DNA of 49,407 nucleotides from positions 1 through 49,407 of the forward strand of contig NZ_CABVHY010000042.1 of NCBI RefSeq assembly GCF_902497875.1. Reading direction: 5' to 3'. The notes beneath the pieces are model-generated. The model was not told the origin of the DNA. It ran no database searches and worked only from the letters and a program-made list of their open reading frames with translations. The DNA comes from Pseudomonas fluorescens (lineage in GTDB: Bacteria > Pseudomonadota > Gammaproteobacteria > Pseudomonadales > Pseudomonadaceae). This document shows, one piece after another, positions 41,915-49,407 of the stretch. The stretch's first letter is position 1, and every line of letters begins with the position of its first letter. The position numbers were made by a program, and so were the translations under genes.

Positions 41915-43084
41915 ATGAATAAACGTCCTTTGTATTTCGACTACGCCGCCACCACGCCGGTGGATGAACGGGTCATTCAAGTGATGGTCAATTGTCTGGG
42001 GTTCAGCGGTAACTTCGGCAACCCGGCCTCCAGCTCCCATGCCTTCGGCCAGCAGGCCCGGCAAACGGTTGAGCACGCCCGCGGGCAGGTGGCCGAACTG
42101 GTCGGCGCCGAGCCTGCGCAGATCGTCTGGACCTCCGGCGCCACCGAATCAAACAACCTTGCGCTCAAGGGCGTCGCCCAGGCTCGCGGTGTGTCGGGTG
42201 GACATATCATTACCAGTCAAATCGAACACAAGGCGATTCTCGATACTGCCAGGCAATTGCAGGAGGCCGGGGTCGCAGTGACCTGGCTGGTACCGGATGC
42301 CGAGGGGCTGATCAGTGCGCAGGCGGTCAGTGAAGCGCTGCGCGAGGACACCTTTCTGGTGTCGCTGATGTTGGTCAATAACGAACTGGGTACCGTCAAT
42401 GACATCCCGGCCATCGGCCAACGGGTGCGAGAGCATGGCGCGTTGTTCCACGTCGATGCCGCGCAAGGCGCAGGCAAGGTGGCGATTGACCTGGCCGAGT
42501 GGCCGGTAGATCTGATGTCATTCTCGGCGCACAAGATCTATGGCCCCAAGGGCATCGGTGCGTTGTATGTCGGCCCGCGTGCGCAGCAGCGCCTGCAGGC
42601 ACAGATTCATGGGGGCGGGCACGAAGGCGGTTTGCGTTCCGGGACGCTCGCGACTCACCAGATTGCGGGCATGGGCGCGGCGTTTGCCTTGGCGGCAGAG
42701 TCCTTCGACGAAGAAGCTGCAACCATCGCCGGTTTGCGTCAACGTTTGCTTGAGCAACTGTTCAGTATTCCTGGTGTACGCTTGAACGGCAGCGAGACCC
42801 AGCGCATTCCCCATACCTTGAGCCTGACCTTCAATGAGGGCGAGTTCAATCCGGCGGCGTTGAGTGCATCGATCGCCTTTTCGGCGACCTCGGCCTGCAA
42901 CTCGGCGAGTAATGCACCGTCCCATGTGTTGCTGGCCCTGGGGCATGACGCCCGGGCGGCCAGTCGCACCATCCGTCTGAGTCTGGGGCGTTTCACCACC
43001 GAGCAGGACGTCGATCAAGCGGCACAATTGATCAAGGCTTCATCCGCCAGTCCACCGGCGTTCTGGGCCGTTGCCCAACCATAG
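41915..43084 (+). CDS. Cysteine desulfurase-like aminotransferase class V
   Basis: 389 residues, PLP-dependent NifS/IscS fold. PLP Lys207 in SFSAHKIYGPKG; the mobile Cys328 in SATSACNSASN; YFDYAATTPVD at the start; GATESNNLALKG and VDAAQGAGKV contact PLP. Would release sulfur from cysteine as an enzyme persulfide. No isc/suf scaffold genes are adjacent, so it is a solitary paralogue rather than the main IscS. It is followed 54 nt later by an aminopeptidase gene on the same strand. Confidence 0.9.
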   Translation: MNKRPLYFDYAATTPVDERVIQVMVNCLGFSGNFGNPASSSHAFGQQARQTVEHARGQVAELVGAEPAQIVWTSGATESNNLALKGVAQARGVSGGHIITSQIEHKAILDTARQLQEAGVAVTWLVPDAEGLISAQAVSEALREDTFLVSLMLVNNELGTVNDIPAIGQRVREHGALFHVDAAQGAGKVAIDLAEWPVDLMSFSAHKIYGPKGIGALYVGPRAQQRLQAQIHGGGHEGGLRSGTLATHQIAGMGAAFALAAESFDEEAATIAGLRQRLLEQLFSIPGVRLNGSETQRIPHTLSLTFNEGEFNPAALSASIAFSATSACNSASNAPSHVLLALGHDARAASRTIRLSLGRFTTEQDVDQAAQLIKASSASPPAFWAVAQP

Positions 43085-43138
43085 GGGCTGATCCACACGG
43101 CACCCAATAAAAATCATGAGTGATTAGCAGGAGACACA

Positions 43139-44947
43139 ATGAGCACGCAACCATTGAGCAACGGAGCGGTTTCCCAGCGCCTGGCGCAAACCCGCGAGCT
43201 GATGAGCCGGGAGGGCATTCATGCCCTGCTGGTGCCGTCGGCCGATCCGCACCTGTCGGAATACCTGCCAGGCTATTGGCAGGGACGGCAATGGCTGTCG
43301 GGCTTTCATGGTTCGGTCGGCACGCTGATAGTGACCCCTGATTTCGCCGGCGTCTGGGCTGACAGCCGTTACTGGGAGCAGGCTGGCAAGGAACTCAAGG
43401 GCAGCGGTATCGAGTTGGTAAAACTTCAACCCGGGCAACCAGGCCCGCTGGACTGGCTGGCCGAGCAGACTCCCGAAGGTGGCGTGGTCGCCGTCGATGG
43501 CGCGGTGATGGCGGTTGCTTCGGCGCGTACCCTGGGCAGCAAGCTCCAGGAGCGAGGCGCTCGACTGCGGACCGATATCGATGTGTTGAACGAAGTCTGG
43601 CAAGACCGTCCAGCGCTGCCGGATCAGCCGATCTACCAACACTTGCCGCCTCAGGCCACCGTCAGCCGTGGTGAGAAACTCGCCAAACTGCGCGAAAACC
43701 TGAAAGCCCGTGGCGCTGACTGGCACTTCATCGCGACCCTCGATGACATCGCCTGGCTGTTCAACCTGCGTGGCGCCGATGTGTCGTTCAACCCGGTATT
43801 CGTTTCCTTCGCCCTGATCGGCCAGCAGCAGGCGACGCTGTTTGTGGCGCTGAGCAAAGTCGATGGGCCATTGCGCGCGATCCTTGAACAGGATGGCGTG
43901 ACCTTGCGCGATTACAGCGAAGTGGCCGCGGCATTGAGTGCAGTACCGAACGGCTCGAGCCTGTTGGTCGATCCTGCACGGGTCACGGCGGGGCTGCTGG
44001 ACAATCTGGGCAGTGGCGTCAAGCTGCTGGAAGGGCTGAACCCGACCACCCTGGCCAAGTCGCAAAAAAGCCTCGCCGATGCCGAACATATTCGTCAGGC
44101 CATGGAGCAGGATGGCGCGGCCTTGTGCGAATTTTTCGCCTGGCTGGACAGCGCATTGGGTCGTGAGCGGGTTACCGAGCTGACCATTGATGAGCACCTG
44201 ACGGCGGCGCGTACCCGTCGGCCGGGGTATGTCTCGTTGAGTTTCAACACCATCGCGGCGTTCAACGCCAACGGTGCGATGCCGCACTATCACGCCACCG
44301 AAGAAGAGCATGCGCTGATCGAAGGCGATGGCCTGTTGCTGATCGACTCCGGTGGTCAGTACCTGGGCGGCACCACCGACATTACCCGCATGGTCCCTGT
44401 CGGCACCCCGACCGAGGAGCAGAAGCGCGATTGCACGCGGGTACTCAAGGGCGTGATCGCGCTGTCCCGCGCGCAGTTCCCACGGGGCATTCTATCGCCG
44501 CTGCTGGACTCGATCGCCCGTGCGCCGATCTGGGCCGAAGGCGTCGACTACGGTCACGGCACCGGGCATGGCGTCGGTTATTTCCTCAACGTCCATGAAG
44601 GTCCGCAGGTGATTGCCTATCAGGCAGTGGCCGCGCCACAAACGGCGATGCAAGCGGGGATGATCACTTCCATCGAGCCGGGCACTTATCGTCCTGGCCG
44701 CTGGGGTGTGCGGATCGAGAACCTGGTGTTGAATCGCGAAGCGGGCAGCACTGAGTTCGGTGAATTTCTCAAGTTCGAAACCCTGACCCTGTGCCCGATC
44801 GACACCCGATGCCTGGAGCCGGCATTGCTGACTCAAGAGGAGAAAGAGTGGTTCAACGGCTATCACGCGCAAGTCCGTGAGCGTTTGAGCCCACTGCTTG
44901 AAGGTGCAGCATTGGAGTGGCTGAACACTCGGACGGCGGCTATTTAA
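43139..44947 (+). CDS. Xaa-Pro aminopeptidase (M24, APP1-like)
   Basis: 602 residues, three-domain form like eukaryotic XPNPEP1 rather than the ~440-residue PepP. Dinuclear metal ligands: D in LLLIDSGGQY and TTDITRM, H in GHGTGHGVGYFLN, E in SIEPGTY and E in VRIENLVLN. Removes N-terminal residues preceding proline; cytoplasmic. AGGAG 5-9 nt before ATG 43139. Confidence 0.93.
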   Translation: MSTQPLSNGAVSQRLAQTRELMSREGIHALLVPSADPHLSEYLPGYWQGRQWLSGFHGSVGTLIVTPDFAGVWADSRYWEQAGKELKGSGIELVKLQPGQPGPLDWLAEQTPEGGVVAVDGAVMAVASARTLGSKLQERGARLRTDIDVLNEVWQDRPALPDQPIYQHLPPQATVSRGEKLAKLRENLKARGADWHFIATLDDIAWLFNLRGADVSFNPVFVSFALIGQQQATLFVALSKVDGPLRAILEQDGVTLRDYSEVAAALSAVPNGSSLLVDPARVTAGLLDNLGSGVKLLEGLNPTTLAKSQKSLADAEHIRQAMEQDGAALCEFFAWLDSALGRERVTELTIDEHLTAARTRRPGYVSLSFNTIAAFNANGAMPHYHATEEEHALIEGDGLLLIDSGGQYLGGTTDITRMVPVGTPTEEQKRDCTRVLKGVIALSRAQFPRGILSPLLDSIARAPIWAEGVDYGHGTGHGVGYFLNVHEGPQVIAYQAVAAPQTAMQAGMITSIEPGTYRPGRWGVRIENLVLNREAGSTEFGEFLKFETLTLCPIDTRCLEPALLTQEEKEWFNGYHAQVRERLSPLLEGAALEWLNTRTAAI

Positions 44948-45138
44948 GCCGAGGGCGGCGCAAGCTCAGGCGCTTGAGCCGCCATGTCCTTTCGGGGACA
45001 GCCTATTCTGGAATGTTCACCTTACTGCCGTTGCTGTCCGGTAGGGGCGCGACAATCATCGGGCAGATCCTCGCCGACCCTGGCTATGACCTGCTTGTAG
45101 CAGGAGAGGCGCAAGGGCGGCGGGTGATCGAGATCTAG

Positions 45139-45729
45139 CTAGCTCAAGGCTTCGAGGACAAAATCCAGACGGTCCTGGCCGAAGAACAGCTGGTTATCGA
45201 CAAACATACTCGGCGCGCCGAATACACCGCGTTGCAAGGCCTGTTCGGTCTTGTCCTTGAGGGCCGCCTTGACCTCGTCATCGTTGGCCAGGGCCAGGAC
45301 TTCGGTCGGCTCAAAGCCGTTTTCCGTCAGCACCGCAGCGACCGTTTCAGGGGCATTGAGGTTGCGCTTATCGACCCACAATGCGCGGAAGAGGCAGTCG
45401 ATAAAATCGAGGAAGCGTTCCGGGTGCCGCAGTTGCATGCCGGTGACCGCTCGCATCAGTAAAAGCGTATTGATCGGAAAGTGCGGATTGAAATTGAGCG
45501 GGACCTGGTAGCGTTTGGCGTAACGATCCAGGTCATGCAGCATGTAGCGTCCCTTGGCCGGTATGGTGATCGGCGAGGCATTGCCGGTGGCTTTGAAGAC
45601 TCCCCCCAGCAGCATCGGTTGATAGATGAGCTGGCAGTCGGTCTGGGCGCAGATTTTTTCTAGCTGTGTATAGGCCAGGTAAGTGCTCGGGCTGCCAAGG
45701 TCGAAGAAAAATTCCAGGGTTTTGCTCAT
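45139..45729 (-). CDS. 2-hydroxychromene-2-carboxylate isomerase family (DsbA-like) protein
   Basis: 196 residues, thioredoxin-fold kappa-GST-like family: LEFFFDLGSPSTYLAYTQLE at the start (conserved Ser where GSH binds), then FNPHFPINTLLLMRAVTG and GVFGAPSMFVDNQLFFGQDR near the end. HCCA isomerases act in naphthalene-type degradation with glutathione, but many homologues have other substrates. Its start is 39 nt after the SDR stop on the same strand, so the two probably form an operon under the divergent TetR regulator. Confidence 0.9.
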   Translation of the reverse strand: MSKTLEFFFDLGSPSTYLAYTQLEKICAQTDCQLIYQPMLLGGVFKATGNASPITIPAKGRYMLHDLDRYAKRYQVPLNFNPHFPINTLLLMRAVTGMQLRHPERFLDFIDCLFRALWVDKRNLNAPETVAAVLTENGFEPTEVLALANDDEVKAALKDKTEQALQRGVFGAPSMFVDNQLFFGQDRLDFVLEALS

Positions 45730-45768
45730 GGTCGAGGCTCTCTGATTATTATTGTTGTTGAGGCGGGC

Positions 45769-46509
45769 TTACCAGCGTTCGCTCCATGGCCGCAGGTCCA
45801 GCTCGAAGGTCCAGGCATCTCTTGGCTGGCTGTGCAGGTACCAGTAGTTTTCGGCGATGTGTTCCGGATTGAGTATTCCGTCCTGATCCTTGAGCGCGTA
45901 CTTTTCCGGGAAGCTATTGCGAATGAAGTCGGTATCAATGGCGCCGTCGACGACGATATGGGCGACGTGGATATTCATTGGCCCCAGCTCGCGCGCCATG
46001 CTTTGCGCTAACGCGCGGATTCCGTGCTTGGCCCCGGCAAACGCGGCGAACCCGGCAGCCCCGCGCATCCCCGCGGTGGCACCGGTGAACAGGAGGGTGC
46101 CGCGTTGGCGGGTGGCCATGCGTTTGGCGACTTCACGAGCGTTGAGGAAACCTGAGAAACAGGCCATTTCCCAGATCTTGAAATACTTGCGCGCGGTTTC
46201 TTCAAGAATGCTGCACGGCACGTTGGCACCGATGTTGAAAACGAAGGCTTCGATCGGACCAATCTGGCTCTCGATCTGTTCGACCAGCGCGATCACTTCC
46301 TCTTCCTTGCGGGCATCGCAGGCGAAGCCATGGGCCTGGCCTCCCGCAGCCTGAATGCTATCGACCAAAGGTTGCAATTTGTCCGCGCTGCGCCGAGTGA
46401 CGCAGGCGATAAATCCCTCTTGGGCAAAGCGCTTGGCTATTGCTCCACCGGTGGCATCGCCCGCTCCGACGACCAAAACGACTTTGTTGTTATTGATAGC
46501 TGTAGTCAT
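45769..46509 (-). CDS. SDR-family protein with substituted catalytic residues
   Basis: 246 residues, Rossmann fold with VVGAGDATGGAIAKRF. At the position of the usual YxxxK the sequence is F157-x3-K161 (FAGAKHG), the usual NNAG reads FNIG, and the usual catalytic Ser region reads LLFTGATAGM. It is therefore an atypical SDR whose dehydrogenase chemistry is uncertain. First gene of the minus-strand pair with the HCCA-isomerase-like gene. Confidence 0.9.
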   Translation of the reverse strand: MTTAINNNKVVLVVGAGDATGGAIAKRFAQEGFIACVTRRSADKLQPLVDSIQAAGGQAHGFACDARKEEEVIALVEQIESQIGPIEAFVFNIGANVPCSILEETARKYFKIWEMACFSGFLNAREVAKRMATRQRGTLLFTGATAGMRGAAGFAAFAGAKHGIRALAQSMARELGPMNIHVAHIVVDGAIDTDFIRNSFPEKYALKDQDGILNPEHIAENYWYLHSQPRDAWTFELDLRPWSERW

Positions 46510-46528
46510 GGATATCGCCTTGTTAGTA

Positions 46529-46553
46529 AACGATCGTTAACTAAACGAACGTT
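46529..46553. promoter_or_regulatory. Two operator-like palindromes (TetR)
   Basis: AACGATCGTT (46529-46538, perfect) and AACGAACGTT (46544-46553, same arms) lie 15 bp apart centre to centre in the 92-nt divergent gap between the SDR gene and the TetR gene. Spacing and symmetry suit two TetR dimers controlling both directions. Confidence 0.75.
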
Positions 46554-46601
46554 ATGCTATGATTTGCAAGGCGTCAAGGCGATAGATCCGGAGGAGGAGT
46601 G

Positions 46602-47171
46602 ATGCGTTATTCAGCCAGCCACAAGCAGGAAACCCGGGAGCGATTGCTGGAAAGCAGCGCTGTGTCGGCTAAACAGGCAGGTTTTGCCACGGTCGGCGTC
46701 GATGGCCTGATGAAAGCGATAGGGCTTAGTGGCGGGGCTTTCTATAGCCATTTCTCTTCAAAGGATGAGTTGTTTGGTTCGATCGTCGAGCGAGAGCTGC
46801 GTCAAAGCCTTGAACGATTAAGCGGGGATGGGGAGCAGAATCGGCAACGGCTTGAACGCTGTCTCAAGCACTATTTGAGCATGGCCCATGTAGAGCAACC
46901 CGAGACGGGCTGTGCGTTGCCGGCATTGGGAGCGGAAATTTCCCGTGCCGACGTTGCTGTCCGGCAGCAGGCAGAGCAGTGGATCTGTCGATTGCAGGAA
47001 AGCTGGGCTCGCACCCTGGGCAGCGACAGTCTGGCGTGGGCGATTCTGTCGCAGTGCGTGGGCACGCTGGTCGTGGCGCGGATGCTGGCCAGTCCGGACC
47101 TTCAACGCAAGGTCCTGAAGTCGAGCCACGACGAGATCGGTCGCCAGATTGCGCTACAGAGCGGTGAATAA
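46602..47171 (+). CDS. TetR family transcriptional regulator
   Basis: 189 residues from ATG 46602 (AGGAGG just upstream; GTG 46599 is possible). N-terminal HTH: RERLLESSAVSAKQAGFATV, then GVDGLMKAIGLSGGAFYSHF and SSKDELFGSI. The C-terminal domain (ETGCALPALGAEISRAD) is the TetR_C type seen in regulators near SDR and electrophile-response genes. Divergent from the SDR/HCCA-isomerase pair, which it probably represses. Confidence 0.93.
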   Translation: MRYSASHKQETRERLLESSAVSAKQAGFATVGVDGLMKAIGLSGGAFYSHFSSKDELFGSIVERELRQSLERLSGDGEQNRQRLERCLKHYLSMAHVEQPETGCALPALGAEISRADVAVRQQAEQWICRLQESWARTLGSDSLAWAILSQCVGTLVVARMLASPDLQRKVLKSSHDEIGRQIALQSGE

Positions 47172-47183
47172 AAACGTGCCAGT

Positions 47184-47465
47184 TTATTTACAGATGACGA
47201 TCATGCTGCGGCTCGTATAGCCGGCGGGGTTCAGGCCAAAGGGATAATCGCCGGGCTCTTCCACTGCGTCGCCGGATTTGGCGATCGTTTTGTAGCCCTT
47301 GGCGCCGCAGGAATTGGCGGCGCTGGCGTAACACTTGTCCCAGGAAGAGGACAGGCCGGAGCAGTTGATATGCAGCCCCTTCTTGCCGCGCTTTACCTCG
47401 GTTTTTGAAGTTGCGGCACAGCCTGCAATGGCAAGCACGATTAAAAGTATCAAAACTCGTTTCAT
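47184..47465 (-). CDS. Small lipoprotein
   Basis: 93 residues. Signal peptide with lipobox IAGC (MKRVLILLIVLAIAGC, Cys16). The mature part has four more cysteines (INCSG, DKCYA, NSCGAKG, VICK) that may pair as two disulfides, with a Ser/Gly-rich body. It resembles small Pseudomonas outer-membrane lipoproteins of unknown role. Convergent with the tetR gene. Confidence 0.8.
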   Translation of the reverse strand: MKRVLILLIVLAIAGCAATSKTEVKRGKKGLHINCSGLSSSWDKCYASAANSCGAKGYKTIAKSGDAVEEPGDYPFGLNPAGYTSRSMIVICK

Positions 47466-47622
47466 TCCCTTCCTTTATAGCTGGCCTCGGGTCTGGCGCC
47501 CGAGTCTGGCGTTATCCGCTCATGCGTGTCGTTGGTGCTACCCATACGAAAATATCAAGGACTTACACGGCTCAAACATGGCCTGATTGAATAGACAATG
47601 CCAGAGCTAGGTTACACCAAAC

Positions 47623-48510
47623 TCACTCAGTGGCGAGCATGGGGCTGGATACGCGGCGCATGGTCAGGGTGGCACCGACGGAGGCAAGAATAACGCAAGC
47701 GATGGCTAGCCATTGGGCAAGGGACAGGTGTTCGTGAAGGAACAACAGGCCTGACAAGGCACCGAAAGCGGGTTCGATACTCATCAATGTGCCAAAAGTC
47801 CTGGCTGGAATCCTGGTGAGGGCAACCATCTCGAGGGTGTAAGGCAGGGCGGTAGACAAAATCGCCACGCCAATGGCGATCGGGATCAGCGAAGGCGTCA
47901 GCAAAGCCGCTCCAGCATGGACGATGCCCACCGGCGCGACGAACAACGCGGCGATCATCACGCCCAGTGCGGCAGTTTGAACGCCATTATCGGCCCCGGC
48001 CTTCTGGCCGAAAAGGATATACAGCGCCCAGCAGACCCCGGCACCCAGCGCATAGCCAGCGCCGACGAGATCAATCCCGGAACTGGTATCGCCGGTGGGG
48101 ATCAGCAGAAGCAAACCGATGACTGCCAGGCCGATCCAGAGGAAATCCATTGCCCGGCGTGAAGCATAGATAGCCACCGCCAGCGGGCCGGTGAACTCAA
48201 GGGCAACCGCAATCCCCAGCGGAACGGTGTTGAGTGACATATAGAAGAGCAGGTTCATCCCGCCAAGCGCCATGCCGTAAACGACGACCGTGCGCAGGCT
48301 GCTGGCGGTGAACCTGGCACGCCAGGGGCGTAACAGCAGCAGCATGATGATGCTGGCAAAGATCAGCCGCAGGGTTGTTGTACCTTGTGCTCCCACTACG
48401 GGGAACATGCTTTTGGCAAGGGATGCTCCGGACTGAATGGAAGCCATGGCGATAAGCAGCAGGCCGACCGGGATAAGAGTCGATGCAAGGCTGCGGGGTT
48501 GGTCAGTCAT
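47623..48510 (-). CDS. rhtA: RhtA-type EamA exporter (threonine/homoserine)
   Basis: 295 residues, ten membrane helices in two EamA repeats. MASIQSGASLAKSMFPVVGA near the N-terminus, TVPLGIAVALEFTGPLAVAI in the middle, and LPYTLEMVALTRIPARTFGT in the second repeat match RhtA (YbiF). In E. coli RhtA exports threonine and homoserine; the same role is likely but substrate is inferred. Confidence 0.88.
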   Translation of the reverse strand: MTDQPRSLASTLIPVGLLLIAMASIQSGASLAKSMFPVVGAQGTTTLRLIFASIIMLLLLRPWRARFTASSLRTVVVYGMALGGMNLLFYMSLNTVPLGIAVALEFTGPLAVAIYASRRAMDFLWIGLAVIGLLLLIPTGDTSSGIDLVGAGYALGAGVCWALYILFGQKAGADNGVQTAALGVMIAALFVAPVGIVHAGAALLTPSLIPIAIGVAILSTALPYTLEMVALTRIPARTFGTLMSIEPAFGALSGLLFLHEHLSLAQWLAIACVILASVGATLTMRRVSSPMLATE

Positions 48511-48674
48511 TACGAGGCGTCATCCGCAATAGTAGGGCAGGGAGGTGTGCTGGACACATGATGCTCAACTAATGCCAAATGAGCAATATAGTGCGCATAC
48601 CGTTTGATGCACCTTTATATATAAGCAGGTTTTCAGGTTTTCGGTGGTTGTTGATAGAAAAGCGTAATTAGGTG

Positions 48675-48702
48675 TTGACGGCAGATCCTGGAAGTCTATA
48701 AT
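48675..48702 (+). promoter_or_regulatory. rRNA promoter P1
   Basis: TTGACG (48675-48680), 16 nt, TATAAT (48697-48702), discriminator TCGCCCC. First of three tandem sigma70 promoters; no gene is visible in 48511-48674 upstream. Confidence 0.85.
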
Positions 48703-48877
48703 TCGCCCCACTTCCGGCGCAGTCGAAACGGAAAACTCCTTGGTAAACAAAGAGTTACGCGGTTTTCGACAGCGGGCTGCTTCAGTTCATTGAAGCCCAG
48801 AAGGAGTTGGTAAGGTCGGCGGGTTTGGCCCTATTGACGGTTCGATCCACTCGGTCGAAAGCGGTGTAAAACAGGTG

Positions 48878-48905
48878 TTGACAGCAGCGAGTAACGCTGT
48901 AGAAT
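48878..48905 (+). promoter_or_regulatory. rRNA promoter P2
   Basis: TTGACA (48878-48883), 16 nt, TAGAAT (48900-48905), discriminator TCGCCTCCC. Shares the GCAG that follows the -35 with P1 and P3. Confidence 0.88.
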
Positions 48906-48987
48906 TCGCCTCCCGCTAACGAGTGATCGGAAGCGCCAAGTGGTTGAAGTTACAAGGGAAACTTTGAAAGCTTCTGAAAATAACCGC

Positions 48988-49015
48988 TTGACAGCAGCAG
49001 AGGAAAGCGTAGAAT
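48988..49015 (+). promoter_or_regulatory. rRNA promoter P3
   Basis: TTGACA (48988-48993), 16 nt, TAGAAT (49010-49015), discriminator GCGCGCCTC, the GC-rich kind sensitive to ppGpp. Confidence 0.9.
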
Positions 49016-49050
49016 GCGCGCCTCGGTTGAGACGAAAGATCTTAACCAAC

Positions 49051-49063
49051 CGCTCTTTAACAA
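49051..49063 (+). promoter_or_regulatory. rRNA antitermination boxA
   Basis: CGCTCTTTAACAA, close to the boxA consensus TGCTCTTTAACA, in the leader about 160 nt before 16S. Binding site for the NusB/NusE antitermination complex. Confidence 0.8.
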
Positions 49064-49212
49064 CTGAATCAAGCAATTCGTGTGGGTGCTTGTGGAGTCA
49101 GACTGATAGTCAACAAGATTATCAGCATCACAAGTTACTCCGCGAGAAATCAAAGATGTAACCAACGATTGCTGAGCCAAGTTTAGGGTTTCTTAAAAAC
49201 CCAAAGATGTTT

Positions 49213-49407
49213 GAACTGAAGAGTTTGATCATGGCTCAGATTGAACGCTGGCGGCAGGCCTAACACATGCAAGTCGAGCGGCAGCACGGGTACTTGTACC
49301 TGGTGGCGAGCGGCGGACGGGTGAGTAATGCCTAGGAATCTGCCTGGTAGTGGGGGATAACGTTCGGAAACGGACGCTAATACCGCATACGTCCTACGGG
49401 AGAAAGC
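49213..49407 (+). rRNA. rrs: 16S ribosomal RNA, 5' part
   Basis: Mature 5' end GAACTGAAGAGTTTGATCAT at 49213, then the universal CTGGCGGCAGGCCTAACACA region and the Pseudomonas-type V1 loop (GGCAGCACGGGTACTTGTAC) and GTGAGTAATGCCTAGGAATC. The gene continues past the window end. V1 is of the P. fluorescens-complex type. Confidence 0.98.

Noticed and set aside
44917..45138. 73-codon frame after the aminopeptidase
   Set aside because: It starts inside the aminopeptidase gene in another frame. The end (IGQILADPGYDLLVAG) looks vaguely protein-like but there is no start, ribosome-binding site or family.
48721..48780. Inverted repeat AACTCCTT / AAAGAGTT considered as a terminator
   Set aside because: One mismatch, no T run, and it lies between rRNA promoters P1 and P2, so a role in termination is not supported.

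Overview
The window is chromosomal DNA of a Pseudomonas of the P. fluorescens species complex. The call rests on the first ~195 nt of a 16S rRNA gene at the right end, on dispersed REP/REPIN elements (core GTAGGAGCTGCCGCAGGCTG), and on Pseudomonas-type gene neighbourhoods: aroC-MFS-mtnB-mtnD-mtnC, the N-acetylglutaminylglutamine amide (NAGGN) cluster, soxR beside a small monooxygenase, and a DUF3509 gene. No tRNA gene or CRISPR array was seen.

Layout. 1-3213 is accessory DNA: a tight operon of small unknown genes (one with a CxxC/CxxC zinc-knuckle, one resembling the N-terminal module of phage HNH proteins), then a serine recombinase preceded by a cluster of repeated 10-mers that could be its recombination site, then a repeat-rich non-coding stretch. 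It ends at the in-frame 3' tail of an otherwise missing gene. 3210-10000 holds core genes: a DUF748 protein, cysK, an lpxO-type hydroxylase, an EamA exporter with a possible leader peptide, a membrane-tethered protein and an alpha/beta hydrolase. 10120-14340 is aroC followed by an MFS transporter and the methionine-salvage genes mtnB, mtnD and mtnC. 14341-26000 carries a solo LuxR-type HTH protein, a DUF3509 protein, an acyl-CoA synthetase, an ankyrin protein, ogt, speE, an LTA-synthase-like sulfatase, an SDR, a YnfA-like protein, a CsrA/Rsm paralogue and several small proteins. 26477-31393 (minus strand) is the NAGGN osmoprotectant system: amidotransferase, ligase and M42 peptidase.

31616-35760 holds a VOC protein, soxR with a textbook SoxR-box promoter for a divergent monooxygenase, an SsuD-type sulfonate monooxygenase, a small lipoprotein and a LysE exporter. 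36073-41615 is the most unusual locus: a two-gene operon of planctomycete type. The first gene encodes a 1388-residue membrane-anchored fusion: chitin-binding-like module, sorbosone/PQQ-glucose-dehydrogenase-like propeller, two haem-c motifs and a DUF1587/1595/1592/1588/1585-like C-terminal half. The second encodes a Tat-exported DUF1552 protein. A 25-bp palindrome lies upstream. I infer an envelope redox system acting on a carbohydrate; substrate and function are unknown.

41915-48510 contains a cysteine desulfurase-like protein, an aminopeptidase P, a TetR regulator divergent from an SDR / HCCA-isomerase pair with two operator-like palindromes, a lipoprotein and an RhtA-type exporter. 48675-49407 is the promoter and leader region of an rRNA operon (three tandem sigma70 promoters, boxA) and the start of 16S rRNA.
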